A stretch of 64,000 nucleotides of DNA, from assembly GCF_963678635.1 (NCBI RefSeq), contig NC_087066.1, forward strand, positions 16,537,949-16,601,948, given 5' to 3'. The notes under the pieces are model-generated. The model made no database searches. It saw only the letters and a list, made by a program, of their open reading frames with translations, and was not told the DNA's origin. Position 1 is the first letter of the stretch, and each line of letters starts with the position of its first letter. The DNA comes from Symsagittifera roscoffensis. Taxonomy: Eukaryota > Xenacoelomorpha > Acoela > Convolutidae. The position numbers and the translations under genes were made by a program. Positions 1 through 9,328 of this stretch are shown here, piece by piece.

Positions 1-158
1 CAGCAGTGTAACAATTTCAAAAAAAAACAGATTATCCCAGCTTTAGCTGGACCCCAACTGTTTTATGGAGGCATGAGCAATTTTTGGTCATTTTTTTGCT
101 ATTTAGCGGCTTTCGTGTCAATTTCGGTCTGCTACTTTGTCATGCTGCTTTTAGGTGT

Positions 159-973
159 TATCGCAAATGGTGCGAAGCTCTGCTTCGCCTCTGTGTAGAA
201 ATTTTGATTTTATCTGATCGCAACTAGAGAAAACCTTATATATCCCCTCTTTCACTAATGATTCCATAAATGAACATCATTCGTGACAAGCCAATGAAAA
301 TTATATTGGTAGATATAGTGTTTTTTTCCGACAATTCCGTGTTTTCGGTATGATTTAAGTCATTTCAGCCATCCTTACAGGGCAGCGGAAAAGTTGTTGA
401 ATTTTCTCTTCAAATTCGTTGAACAAATACCATGCTCATAAAGTTCAAGCAATTGTGAACATTTTCTGATTACAAATCAGGTGCGTTTACCCATCTTTCC
501 TTGTGAATTTTGCGTGGCTTTATAGAGAAACTTGATTTAAGTTGAAATTCATTACCGATTAAAATGACCAACTTGCGCGTTTTTTATCCCAATTGGCGCG
601 AAACTCCGCTTCGACTCTGAGTTTAACGTTGTAATTGGCTATCTCGACATGCGTTCCTATAAATTAGCTTCAATTGAGACAAACAAATGAAAATTATATT
701 AATAGATAGTGTTTTTTTCGGACAATTTCGTGTTTTCGGTTTGATTCAACTTTTATCAGCCATTATTACAGGGCAGCGGAAAATTTGTTGAATTTTTTCT
801 TCAATTTCTTTGAGCAAATACCATGGTTTTAAAGTTCACCCATTTGGGCACAAATAAGGTGCGTTTACCCATCTTTCCATATCAGTTTTGGGTGACTATA
901 TAGAGAAACTTCTTTCAAGTTGAAATACATGACCAATTAAAAATACATGGAGTCCCGCGTCTGCTATTTTATA
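159..973 (+). repeat. Diverged tandem duplication, two copies of about 400 bp
   Basis: Copy 1 (about 159-583) and copy 2 (about 584-973) share the same order of blocks. A GCGAA...TTCGCCTCTG-like block at 159-200 matches 584-625. A block beginning AGTGTTTTTTTC and containing ACAGGGCAGCGGAAAA at 318-456 matches 709-848. A block beginning GTGCGTTTACCCATCTTTCC and containing TATAGAGAAACTT at 481-590 matches 861-973. Divergence is visible throughout, so the duplication is old. The first block recurs alone, weakly near 1141-1180 and strongly at 2884-2925, so the unit probably comes from a dispersed element. Coding capacity is not apparent. Confidence 0.7.
172..188. repeat. Short perfect hairpin GCGAAGC-TCT-GCTTCGC
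   Basis: Two 7-base arms (172-178 and 182-188) are exact inverted repeats around a 3-base loop. They sit inside a block that starts TATCGCAAATGG and ends CCTCTGTG. The same hairpin in the same context is at 2896-2912, which marks it as part of a dispersed repeat. Its function is unknown. Confidence 0.6.
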
Positions 974-1310
974 CAAGCAAGTGCTTCTTTTTTCACGAAT
1001 TCGCAAATAATTGTCGAATTTTTGTGTTCAATTTCTGTGTTATGGTCAATAATGTTTCAATTGATGTTGATATTTACTTTTTTTTTCAAAGTTTTCGATT
1101 TTCTGACGTAGTTATTTCCGATTCATTTTTATTCGCTAGCTTGTATCGCAAATGTTCCGCTTTACCTCTGTATTAACTATCTACGATGAGTTTTTGGGTT
1201 AAAAACAATACCGCAGATTGGCTCATTTGTTACTTATATAGCCGTGTTACACCAATGTGATTTCTTGAGCTTATATTTACTTTCTACCTTGTTTTTAGTG
1301 TAAGACTCGT
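974..1310. other. AT-rich non-coding stretch
   Basis: No open frame or RNA gene was recognised. Around 1141-1180 there is a degraded copy of the TATCGCAAATG...CCTCTGT block that is better preserved at 159-200 and 2884-2925. Confidence 0.5.
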
Positions 1311-1314
1311 AGTA

Positions 1315-1795
1315 CAATCATAACTTTACGAGAAGAACCACTTGACTTGGTTTTAAATAGCTTGGAAGAGAGTTGGTTTCTACTGCCGAACTTCAGTGGT
1401 AACTAATTGATAGATTTCACATATTTCAAATTTCATTTACACTTTTCAAAAAAATTTCTCGAGTTATTCAAGAAATGTAGATGCAAGAAAAGTAAAGAAG
1501 AATGCGTCCAAGTAAAACAGTCAGAAAAAGGAACAGCCTTGCTGGTCGTTTTGTAGAGAAATGATTCTTGAAGTTATTCGAAAATGAAAAGAAAACATTT
1601 TATATTTGAGTTGGAATATTCTCTGGAAAATTTAAAAAAAGATATTTTTTTTGAAAATTTTAATCGGAAAGTGAATAATATGTAAAATCTATGTAAAATC
1701 TGTGTTTACCGTTGAATTTTGACGGTAGAAACCACTTTTCTCCAAAGCCATTTAGAGCAGAAGTCATTTGATTCTTATCGTAAAGTCATGATTAG
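1315..1795. mobile_element. Non-autonomous element with about 77-bp terminal inverted repeats
   Basis: The left arm (1315-1391) and the reverse complement of the right arm (1719-1795) align over about 77 bases at roughly three-quarters identity. Shared blocks include AATCATRACTTTACGA, TTTAAATRGCTT-like sequence and GGTTTCTACYG. The interior of about 330 bp is AT-rich and has no open frame. Long inverted ends on a short non-coding body are typical of MITE or foldback elements. I could not define a target-site duplication, so the superfamily is not assigned. Arm divergence suggests an old, immobile copy. Confidence 0.6.
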
Positions 1796-1829
1796 TAGTT
1801 AAATGCACGCAGCCAACCATAAGATGAAA

Positions 1830-2130
1830 TAATTACGCTTGCGATAAGCAAGCTTTATCAAGCTGAAATATGTACTTTTTTCAGGTTAACAACTAGTTTA
1901 AAAGAATCACTTGAATCATTCGGTGTCTTGGTTCTTAATGAATTCAAATTTTTGAGCGTCTCTCCGGCACACTTAGTCTGGAGGTAACGAATACGCATGG
2001 GGCGCCAAAAGTCCTGGGTTCGAAACTGAGCGGGCCTGTTTTTTTTTTAAAAGAAAACTGGCAATAGTCCGTTTCAAAAAATTTGTCGGCTGAAGATTGT
2101 CTGCTGATGTTTTGTCGACTCAGTTGCCAT
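1830..2130 (+). repeat. Dispersed repeat, copy A (partner at 9760-10024)
   Basis: Two segments recur in the same order and orientation about 7.9 kb downstream. Segment 1830-1921 (with GCGATAAGCAAGC and AATCACTTGAATCA) matches 9760-9851. Segment 2066-2130 (TCCGTTTCA, then GATGTTTTGTCG and TTGCC) matches 9955-10024. The sequence between the segments differs, and copy A carries a tRNA-like unit there. No coding region was seen. It is probably a fossil transposable element of unknown class. Confidence 0.6.
1955..2048 (+). pseudogene. tRNA-like RNA polymerase III unit (tRNA pseudogene or SINE head)
   Basis: A perfect B-box-like GGTTCGAAAC lies at 2017-2026. An A-box-like TAGTCTGGAGG starts at 1974, 43 bases upstream, with one mismatch to the TRGYNNARNNG consensus. 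A run of ten T at 2039-2048 would serve as a pol III terminator. The T stem and acceptor stem do not pair properly, so this is not a functional tRNA and I assign no anticodon. It lies inside a dispersed repeat, which fits a tRNA-derived SINE head. A chance match to such short boxes is possible. Confidence 0.4.
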
Positions 2131-2367
2131 ATTGTATAGTTTGTCTAACGTTTTTTTTTTTCACATTATAGTTCTGATTTCGCTCTGTGCTTTAAGTATT
2201 TTTTTTTTACTAAACTTGACCTCGTATATTCGTTTAAAAACTTTATTCTGCCGATATGATTTGGGGCTATTTTTTATCGGCTTAGTGATCTAGTTGTAAG
2301 TCGTTTCAACAGAAGCATATTTTCAATGCTCATCTCTGGATTGCACAAAGTGCTTAAATAGTTTTTC
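2131..2367. other. T-rich non-coding stretch
   Basis: It holds several T runs and a degraded GCCGATATGATTTGGG...ATCGGCTTAG segment (about 2252-2286). This segment resembles the units of the adjacent tandem repeat at 2368-2690. No gene was seen. Confidence 0.4.
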
Positions 2368-2690
2368 ATGCTAACAATTTTTTCCGACTTTTCCTTTTTC
2401 GGCTTGATAGGTTTCGGTGTACATTATATCGGCTTATCGGCCTCATATTGCATCTTTCGACTATCACAAAAAGTTTTGTGTATGCGTGTCTGTGTTTTGA
2501 GGCTGAGGGGGACTTATAACTTTTTATTACTTTTAGATTTTATAAATTTTCTTTCGGCTGTTTTCATTTTCATTTTTTTTGGGCTTGATAGGTTTCGGCC
2601 TATTTTATATCAGCTAGGTGGGCTCACAATTATTCATTTCACCAGTGTTTTGAGGGTGAGGTGGACTTATTAAGTTTTCAGAAGTTTGAA
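2368..2690 (+). repeat. Diverged tandem duplication with GGCTTGATAGGTTTCGG motif
   Basis: Unit 1 (about 2380-2545) and unit 2 (about 2548-2690) share TTTTCGGCTTGATAGGTTTCGG versus TTTGGGCTTGATAGGTTTCGG. They also share a TATATCGGCT versus TATATCAGCT block and TGTTTTGAGGCTGAGGGGGACTT versus TGTTTTGAGGGTGAGGTGGACTT. A 101-codon open frame covers the region, but its protein is low-complexity and rich in F, L and I, and it follows the repeat. I regard the frame as accidental. Confidence 0.55.
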
Positions 2691-3259
2691 GTCTTGTTCT
2701 TTTTCGACTTCTGACAAGGTTTCTGACGAGGTATTTTCGGCGTTGCTACCGCTGGATACATTATCTTCCGATGCTTAGTACACATTCTATTGTCTTGGCA
2801 TGTTTTTGTTTCAAAACTAGCTTCATTCATTTAATAGATCTGGTTTTTTCGATCTTTTTGATTTTTTTAAACTTTCCTTTTGTATCGCAAGTGGTGCGAA
2901 GCTCAGCTTCGCCTCTGTGTTTAAATTTGTTATTAAAAATTTAAAAGTACCATAAAGAAACTGCTGGTATGAGATTTGTTTGCATTGTATATTTTGTGTA
3001 CGTTTATCCCTAATGTGTGATTTGAAGTCAATGCAATTCCTCTGTGGTAAAGCATTTTATAATATTAAAACCCTGGAATGTCTATCTTCCCAAGTTCAAG
3101 ACGACTTACTTTAACCAAGTTCGTTGCAAATGGAAGGAGGTTTCCGGTTTCTGTACACCTGTCGAGGAAAGTTTCAAAACTCTGTTCATAAAGACAAAAC
3201 TGCATCTCGCTCTTCAAAGTAGAAACAATTTGCAGCAATTTCCTTGAAGCAGCAATTTC
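2691..3259. other. Non-coding stretch with one palindromic repeat block
   Basis: The only recognisable item is the block at 2884-2925. It contains GCGAAGCT-C-AGCTTCGC (2896-2912), a near-perfect palindrome that recurs at 172-188. Short open frames near 3044-3247 (plus) and 3065-3352 (minus) overlap each other and the MITE and show no protein signature. Confidence 0.45.
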
Positions 3260-3268
3260 CCTGGATAT

Positions 3269-3666
3269 TGCAGTAGCGGATTTAGGGGGAAGGCGGCGGA
3301 GAAGGAGAAGGGCGGACGCCCCCTTCTGGGATTCGACCACCTGTCGACCCAAAGGGTTTCCCCATTTTACTATTTTGAGATATCCATCTTTGGCTGACTG
3401 ACCTTAAAATTTTTGTAAAGGCGCCTCGAGCGCCAATCTATATTAGTTTTGAGGGGAGAGCGCGCGCCAAAAAACGCGATTTTTTTGGTCGAAATTTTCC
3501 AAAGAGTGCCTAAAAACGCCGTTTTTGGCCTTTTTAAAAAAATTTGTCTGTGGTGCCGAAAATTTGGTCAAATTAGGGTCTTTATAGAGATTTAGGAGAT
3601 TTGGGCGACCTTAAAAAAAGTTTTGAAAATCCACCCCCCCCCCCTCGAGAAATTCCTAAATCCGCG
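3269..3666. mobile_element. MITE, about 398 bp, with TIRs and probable 9-bp target duplication
   Basis: GCGGATTTAGG (3276-3286) and its exact inverse CCTAAATCCGC (3655-3665) form the ends. The same nonamer CCTGGATAT flanks the element on both sides (3260-3268 and 3667-3675), as expected of a target-site duplication. The interior is G-rich, then C-rich, with an 11-C run (3634-3644), and it has no open frame of substance. Ends of the type (G)GCGGATYYAGG occur on many animal non-autonomous hAT-like elements, but those make 8-bp duplications, so the superfamily is uncertain. A related, inverted and truncated copy lies at 8873-9115. Confidence 0.7.
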
Positions 3667-3675
3667 CCTGGATAT

Positions 3676-5474
3676 ATGGGTTCAAAGTGAACAATTAATC
3701 GGTTAATCATAAAAACAGGGTTCATAAAATGCTATTGTTTGTGCTTTTCAGATTGAGATGCAAGTGTATGTGCTTCCAAAAAATCAATGATTTTATATCA
3801 ACGACTTAAAATTGAGTTCAAACTTTGTTGCACGCATTAGGCTGTCAGATTTGTTCAGGTTCTGATAGTTTTGTCTTAAATGCCGAAATTTACCAAAGGT
3901 TTGCCAAGGTTCCTTTTACGAAATTTCGTACAATTAGCATCGTTACAATTATCTTTTCTCGCAACCCAAGTCCCCTAGAACCCACAACCCCCTAGGAATC
4001 CTATCGTCTAGGACCCATCATAGATATTTTAATGAAATGGGGAGTAAAATTAAATTAGCAATAAGAAATCAAACCTTCAGGAAAAGGGGACTCGGATACC
4101 CCTATTAAGTTTTTTCGTGTCTTTTGTTGGCCTTTCTGCGCTCAGCAATATAGAATCCTTTAATAAACACCAAATATGTGTTTGATATCTAAAGGTTGTG
4201 CATTCTAAGCAGACAGTACTATTTAACCCGTTGAAATGTTGGTTGATAATGATGAACTGAATCTTTTCAGATAAACTGCAATGAACCGAATTCACTCCTT
4301 TAATTGAATTCACAAAACAGTAATTGGATCGCCCTTTGACATTCACATCTACTTTTAGCGTGCTGCTGAAATCAATTTGGGCTTTAAAACGCGTCTGGTT
4401 AGTCTGAAATAATTTGAGTTTTTTGGGCCATATTTAATTGTTTTCCTGTCGCCTGATATTGTTATTTCCTCTCAACGAGACATCGTGGTAAAAGGTTGGT
4501 ACATGTTTGGTTTTCATAGACATCACTTGATCTAAATTTCCCAATATACGTTTCTTCAAGCAAAATTGGGTCCGTTTTAAATTGAATGAAAAAGTTCGTT
4601 AACGATATTAACGACCACGACTTAAACCTAAAATGATTATTCTAGTATTCGGATAAGCATTTTTTGATGTTTTTATGATAGTTTATCATTCTTTAACCAG
4701 AAGCTACCCAACACTATTAATTGAAATACTGAAAATATTTTTTATTGCAGTTTGTAACGTTGACGTTGGAAGGGAAATTGTTTTTTTTTTGCCACACATT
4801 GAACGCACTGAAGTGTTTATTTATAGAATGATGGTTTCAATGGTATTAAATTGAGATGAAGAAGAACGTTTAACAGCTTCAATGCGTGGCAGTTTTACCC
4901 CTTCCTAATCTCATGATTGTGAATTGTCCATTAAAATGTAAGCTTCAAACCTTTATAAACTCATACATTGTATTGCTTCCGCATTTTATTTTTAGCGCTT
5001 TCTCGTTACGATCTACCTTGTTGGTTTCATCGAGTTCATTTGGTCAAAAAACGAACAAGTAAGTTCTTTAAAAAGCTCGTTTTAAGCTGTTCGGAAAGTT
5101 TCTGTCTTTTTCCCTTTGTTAAAAAATAAAGTTTATGGTTTGAAGCTAGATTTGATTTTTTTTTTCACTGCGGATTTCAAATTTTTCTATCCAGGTAAGA
5201 AGTAGATTTGGTGTGAAAAGTTGATATGATCTGAAGTGAGTAAGTTTTGCAAGTTTTTTTTCAAATTTTGAAAATGTTAATTGTACTCGAAATCTTCTAT
5301 GTGTCTTCGGTAAGGGTTTTCCTGATATAAGCTTTCCAGCTTTTACGTTTAAAATATATACGTTTAATTTATATGAAGAAGGTAAAATCGAGCTCCCATA
5401 ATGTTTTTTTTTACCTAGATCTCAAATTTGTGACATTTTTGTTTTTGCTTCTGGAACATTGTAAATCGTCATAG
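3676..5474. other. Long AT-rich stretch without recognisable gene
   Basis: The short frames, including an 89-codon minus-strand frame at 4077-4346, show no domain or splice context. A C-rich patch at 3965-4018 repeats CCTAG-type words. Otherwise it is homopolymer-rich, intergenic-looking DNA. Confidence 0.5.
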
Positions 5475-5479
5475 TCATA

Positions 5480-6100
5480 GTTTTTTTGTTGTGTTTGTGT
5501 CATCCTTATTTTTTATCTGGAAATTGTTAATGATGATGGAATTGATCTTTGTAAGGCTTCTTGAATTCTTCGTGACATGCAAGGATGGTTTTTCGCAAAA
5601 TCGTCTCCCTTTAATTTTCCTAATGTGAGGCGGTTTCCTTCTTACAATAGTCTTTTTGGGTATATCTTTTATCTTCCTCGCTAGATTGGTAACCGCCTTT
5701 TTGTTGCAGAAGGGACAAACACCTGGTTTTACTCCTACGCACACTTTTTCGCGGTCTCTTTGCAGTCAGGGTTGTCTAGAAATTGCTACCTTTCTACTCT
5801 TCTCTTTTGCGCCTATGATTTTTTGTATTATGGATTTTCAGTCCTGTCTGCGTTCTGCATCTTTTGTTGAACATTACGGATGTTAGGTTTACACTTGTTT
5901 TTTTTCTGGTTTTCGTTTCTGTCTATTGTGGTCGTTATAGCATCTACCCAGTCTATAGTGTGATGGGTTCTACAGTTAGCAAACTTTGTACTTTTTTGTT
6001 ATATTGTTTTGATTTCAGGGTGCGGTCAACCCAAGACGACTTGTTTGGTTAATCATCCTATCTCCATTCTTAGAACATGGCCTAATCGCCTGAGCGCTCC
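5480..6100 (-). pseudogene. Decayed LINE-type retrotransposon, C-terminal part of the RT ORF
   Basis: On the minus strand from 6100, one frame reads ALRRLGHVLRME (6056-6100). This resembles the conserved (W/L)GHVLRM segment after the reverse-transcriptase domain in RTE/CR1/Jockey-like LINE polyproteins. The same frame then has a stop (6053-6055), LTKQVVLG, two further stops, and DWVDAITTTIDRN starting at 5953. Up to three in-frame stops within about 150 bases show that it is dead. Further 3', in another frame, a CPFCNKK segment (about 5687-5707) may belong to the element's tail. No upstream RT or endonuclease part was recognised, so the copy is 5'-truncated, as is usual for LINEs. The exact 3' end is unclear. 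Confidence 0.6.
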
Positions 6101-7057
6101 GATTTTGAATTTTAAGGTGTATGCTATTTTCCTCTATTTTTGCATTTGGTTATTATTCAGACCATTTGTGTTTTAGTTTTCTTTTCCACGCAAAATCAGG
6201 TACCACAAATATTTTTTGGCAGAATGGATCGAGTTATATATCATATTAAAGCCCTTTCAGTCGGGTTTCGAACGACATTAAAACCTTCTTCCAGTAATTA
6301 GAAAGACAGGTTAAGGTTTTTTTATTTTAGTCTAAATAAGAACGAAAAATGCGAGCGAGCAGCAGGCTTACAATAGCCTAATTTTGTTTAATTTAGGCCT
6401 TGAAAACTTAATTTTACTCAATTAAATTCAAAATTTTTGTCTGATATTTTGTAACAGGCATCCAGGTTACAGCAGTTTCATGAGATGCCATTGGTTAGTT
6501 AGGTACATCTTTGAGGTCATAGAATACCACGGACTTTCATCGAGAGAAATTATGATTTTAAATTGTTTTGGACTCGAACTGGACCCAAATGTCAAATCAA
6601 ATATATTGCAGAATATTTTATCTTCCGAAAATACGTCAAATTGGTTTTAACAAATTGCTGTATTTTTAAGGCTTTTTTTGCATTCTTTTTCAATAAAGAA
6701 TTAGTTTTATAAACAAAAAAGTGATTTATCGAAGAGTAATTTTTGAAGACAAATGAGTATTGCATGTTTTGAAGACAGAAAGTTCGAGCTGTAAAGTTCT
6801 CAATGATTTTCTTTTTATTTTATGCGACTACAGTTTTATGCGTATAATCCTTTAGTTTCAATCAGTCATTCTACTGAATTTGTCTTAAGTGCATAATCAT
6901 TGTGCTGACTTTTGACAACTAATCACTGTGCAGAATTTCTTTTGACAATTAAAGGTAGTGCAAGTAAAATTTTTCCACATGCGTTTTGCTATCTGCAGTT
7001 GTGTTTAAAGATTGAGTGTCGATCGATACACAAAAGATTTCTCCTTGACCCAAGAAA
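6101..7057. other. Upstream region of the MYND gene
   Basis: AT-rich DNA between the LINE relic and the start codon. No convincing TATA box or other promoter element could be singled out. The in-frame TGA at 7046-7048, only three codons before the ATG, limits the coding region to start at 7058 unless an upstream exon splices in between. Confidence 0.4.
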
Positions 7058-8815
7058 ATGGGCGATGTTTCAGAGTCGAAAGTCAGCGAGCTTGAAAAGT
7101 CATGCGAAACGTGTAGTGTGAAAACCAACTTAAAGGCATGCACCGGATGTTACGCAGTGTTTTACTGCTCCTTCGCGCATCAAAAGGCCAACTGGAAATT
7201 ACATCGACCGTCATGTAGCGCCGTTCAAAAGAGCAACATCCTCCGAAAAGCCAGTGAATCGGAAAACGTAGTTGTGCTTTTGGAAGTCAAAAGTGCCCAA
7301 GGACGTGGCTTAGGTAACCACGTGATCAACCACTTTTTCGACACGAAAAAAGAAGCCTTGAAACATGTTGCTAATAGTTTGCAGACGAGTAGAGAAAATG
7401 CGAATTTGACTAAGTTGACCGAGATGCCGTTTTTGACCCAGGTAATGGGATGGACGGAGTGTGAGTTGTTTGCTAATCCAAACAGTCATGAATTCTATCC
7501 AGAAGGTAAATTATTTCCAATTTTCAATTTTTTCAAATTATAATAGTGTGTGCTTACAGAGATGATTGTTTTTTTAGTCTTTTTTTTCAGATTTTGGCTA
7601 TGGAGATGGAATTATACCGTAATGGCGCGGCATACTACCCATTTATCTTACAAAACACGCATTTTGAAGCCAAACTGAACCATAAATAGCTTGAAAATCA
7701 GATTCCGTTTGAATCGAGTTTTGAAATAATTACATAACTGTTCAACTTTTCCCAGGTCATTTCCTGAGATGTTGCGGCTTCAAAAATCGGGAGGATTTTG
7801 GTCCCAATGGAGGAGAACGGACTCTGAATGGACTCGCAGTATACCTCGGAGTAACCCTCACCACAGGTTAATTAAGTTCATATACTTATGTGTTATCACA
7901 TAGTGTCTTTAAAACATCCACCGACACATTTGATCTAAAAATTGAGTAGTGATGAACGAAGTGAAATAAATTCGTTAGAGCGCGTGTTATGAATGTTTTT
8001 TTTTGCAACGAAAAAGTCCTTGAAATTTGTTCTTTTTGGCTATTGATATCTAACTACTCAAAAACAGAAATGAAAATTGCGCCAAAGTTGAAGCTTGACC
8101 TTCAGTTCGAAAAACGGATTTACATTTTTTAGATTTATCAGTGAAACAAAATTATTTCTAATGGAGTTGGTGTAAGTAAAAAATGAACGTAATAGGCTGG
8201 TTTTTTTGACGGAAATTTGAAGCGAAGACACAGATAGGTCGTATTAATATTTTTTGCAATTTTCCTGGAAAATCTGACAATTTGTTCAAGCTTAAGTTAG
8301 ATTTATTCACCGTTTGTCGTCTGGTTTTTTAAACTTAATGCAAATTATTTGCTAAAAAGAAGGTAAATTACGTTCTTAAATAACGAAAATAGAAATGCAA
8401 TACTTACCATTTCGATATCACGCAGTTTTTTCAAATTGAGCTAATATTATAAAAAGTGCTTGTCATAAAAATTACTTTTAACTTTAAGAGCTTCAACGGA
8501 TGCATTTTTCTGCGAAATTCGGAAGGTGGAAAAAGTTCTTCGAAATTTGAAAAAGGCTTTTTTTCTTCTTTTCCCTTGAGTCTCAAGTTTTTTTCTGTAC
8601 CGCTTTTAGGTCTCTCCCCCTTCTCAGACATCCTGGGTACTGTGTTCTTCATGGGTAAAAGAAATGGGCGTTATGTGAGTGGGAATATGCTGCATGGGGC
8701 CATGCTCATGATATTCGACGCAACGGAGGAATTTGGATCAGACGATGACTGCTCATTAGAGTTCAAAGTGTTCGAAAAGTTAGCGTCCTTGAATTTTCGA
8801 ATCGGTATAGAATAA
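7058..8815 (+). CDS. MYND-type zinc-finger protein, three-exon model, 254 aa
   Basis: Exons 7058-7505, 7756-7866 and 8610-8815 join with phase-1 junctions throughout (GAA-G|GT..., ACA-G|GT...) to give 765 bases including TAA. Donors are GTAAAT and GTTAAT, and acceptors are CCCAG and TTTTAG. The ATG has A at -3 and G at +4, and TGA lies in frame just upstream. Residues 16-53 form a complete MYND finger: C16, C19, C28, C31, C37, H41, H49, C53, with the FYC, W46 and LH-x3-C signature. The H41 ligand matches the EGLN1-type variant. MYND fingers usually bind proline-rich peptides in partner proteins. Residues 54-254 have no domain I recognise. They carry no prolyl-hydroxylase or SET motif that I can see, so the molecular role is unknown. 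The reading frame across both junctions looks continuous (GLAVYLGVTLTTGLSPFSDI). Exon 3 could alternatively splice onward. Confidence 0.72.
7506..7755 (+). other. Intron 1 of the MYND gene
   Basis: It starts GTAAAT and ends TTTTCCCAG. A second good acceptor lies inside at TTTTTTTTCAG (ending 7591). The sequence after it reads FWLWRWNYTV in one phase, resembling the candidate exon at 10429. The phase fitting exon 1 instead runs to a stop after about ten codons. It may be a relic or an alternative exon. Confidence 0.5.
7867..8609 (+). other. Intron 2 of the MYND gene
   Basis: It begins GTTAATTAAG and ends with the pyrimidine-rich TGTACCGCTTTTAG. It is AT-rich, with no repeat or gene recognised inside. 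The open frame running through its end into exon 3 from 8456 is intronic up to 8609. Confidence 0.55.
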
Positions 8816-8832
8816 TTAACGAAGATTACTCG

Positions 8833-9281
8833 GACATATCAGGCGCGACAGTTCGAACTCAGTTGCAATGGAGCCAGGGGCAGATCTAGGATTTTCTCGA
8901 GGTGAGGGGGGTCGATTTACAAAAATTTGTCGACCTTTTTTGGGTCGACCTAACTGATTTTTCCAAGCACTCTGGGAACACTAAAAAACCATTTTAACCG
9001 TTTTTGGGCACTTTTTGAAAAATTTTTGACCCTGGCGCCGAGGGCGCTTTGAATAAGTTAAACGGTTTGGTCGGCCTAAAACGGATGTCATAAAATAATA
9101 CCAAAAGAGGACACTTTGTTGCTGATGGGGTTTAATTCCGGGGGGGGGGGGGCAAACTATGGATCATTTTTATAGTTCTGATAGCGCTCCTCATAGAATT
9201 TCATTTTTTGTTACTCCCTTTCGTTTGAGAGCAGTTTTTTTCTTGCGTAATATATAGTTCGAACTGTCGCACCTGAGACGT
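8833..9281. mobile_element. Foldback-like element with about 27-bp inverted ends, enclosing a MITE fragment
   Basis: TCAGGCGCGACAGTTCGAACT (8839-8859) is matched at 20 of 21 positions by the reverse complement of 9256-9276. The match continues outward at 9 of the next 11 positions or so. The arms are about 400 bp apart. A truncated copy of the 3269-3666 MITE family sits between them. This is either a nested insertion or a composite end of one element. It begins 18 bp after the stop codon of the MYND gene, so it would fall in that transcript's 3' UTR. Confidence 0.6.
8873..9115 (-). mobile_element. Truncated second copy of the 3269-3666 MITE family, inverted
   Basis: CCAGGGGCAGATCTAGGATTTTCTCGAGG at the left corresponds to the reverse complement of the right end of the first copy. 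Further blocks follow in order: GTCGACC-rich sequence, a tract resembling AAAACGGCGTTTTTAGGCACT, and a GGATGTCATAAAATAA-like block matching GGATATCTCAAAATAG. The other terminus is missing. A 13-G run (9140-9152) follows it. Confidence 0.55.
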
Positions 9282-9322
9282 CTAGATTTAGTCGAAGGAT
9301 TGAGCCCTTTCATTTTTATATC

Positions 9323-9328
9323 AATAAA
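9323..9328 (+). terminator. Candidate polyadenylation signal AATAAA
   Basis: It is the first AATAAA I found downstream of the exon-3 stop (8815), 508 bp beyond it and just past the foldback element. If it is used, the 3' UTR would contain the inverted repeat. Such a hexamer is common by chance in AT-rich DNA. Confidence 0.2.

Noticed and set aside
377-395. TTACAGGGCAGCGG at 377 and 765 as outlying satellite monomers
   Set aside because: Only ACAGGG is shared with the monomer and the flanking sequence does not align. It is a chance match inside the tandem duplication.
2368-2673. 101-codon hydrophobic open frame
   Set aside because: The frame lies over a diverged tandem DNA repeat, is biased to F, L and I from T-rich sequence, and has no domain or splice support.
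4077-4346. 89-codon minus-strand frame
   Set aside because: There is no recognisable motif, it lies in featureless AT-rich DNA, and its length is compatible with chance.
5656-6052. Plus-strand open frames (76 and 62 codons)
   Set aside because: They are shadows of the minus-strand LINE relic, and no protein similarity was recognised on this strand.
8456-8609. N-terminal part of the open frame that ends at 8815
   Set aside because: This part precedes a good splice acceptor (8608-8609) and reads as low-complexity K/F/S-rich sequence from T-rich intron DNA. Only 8610-8815 is kept as exon 3.
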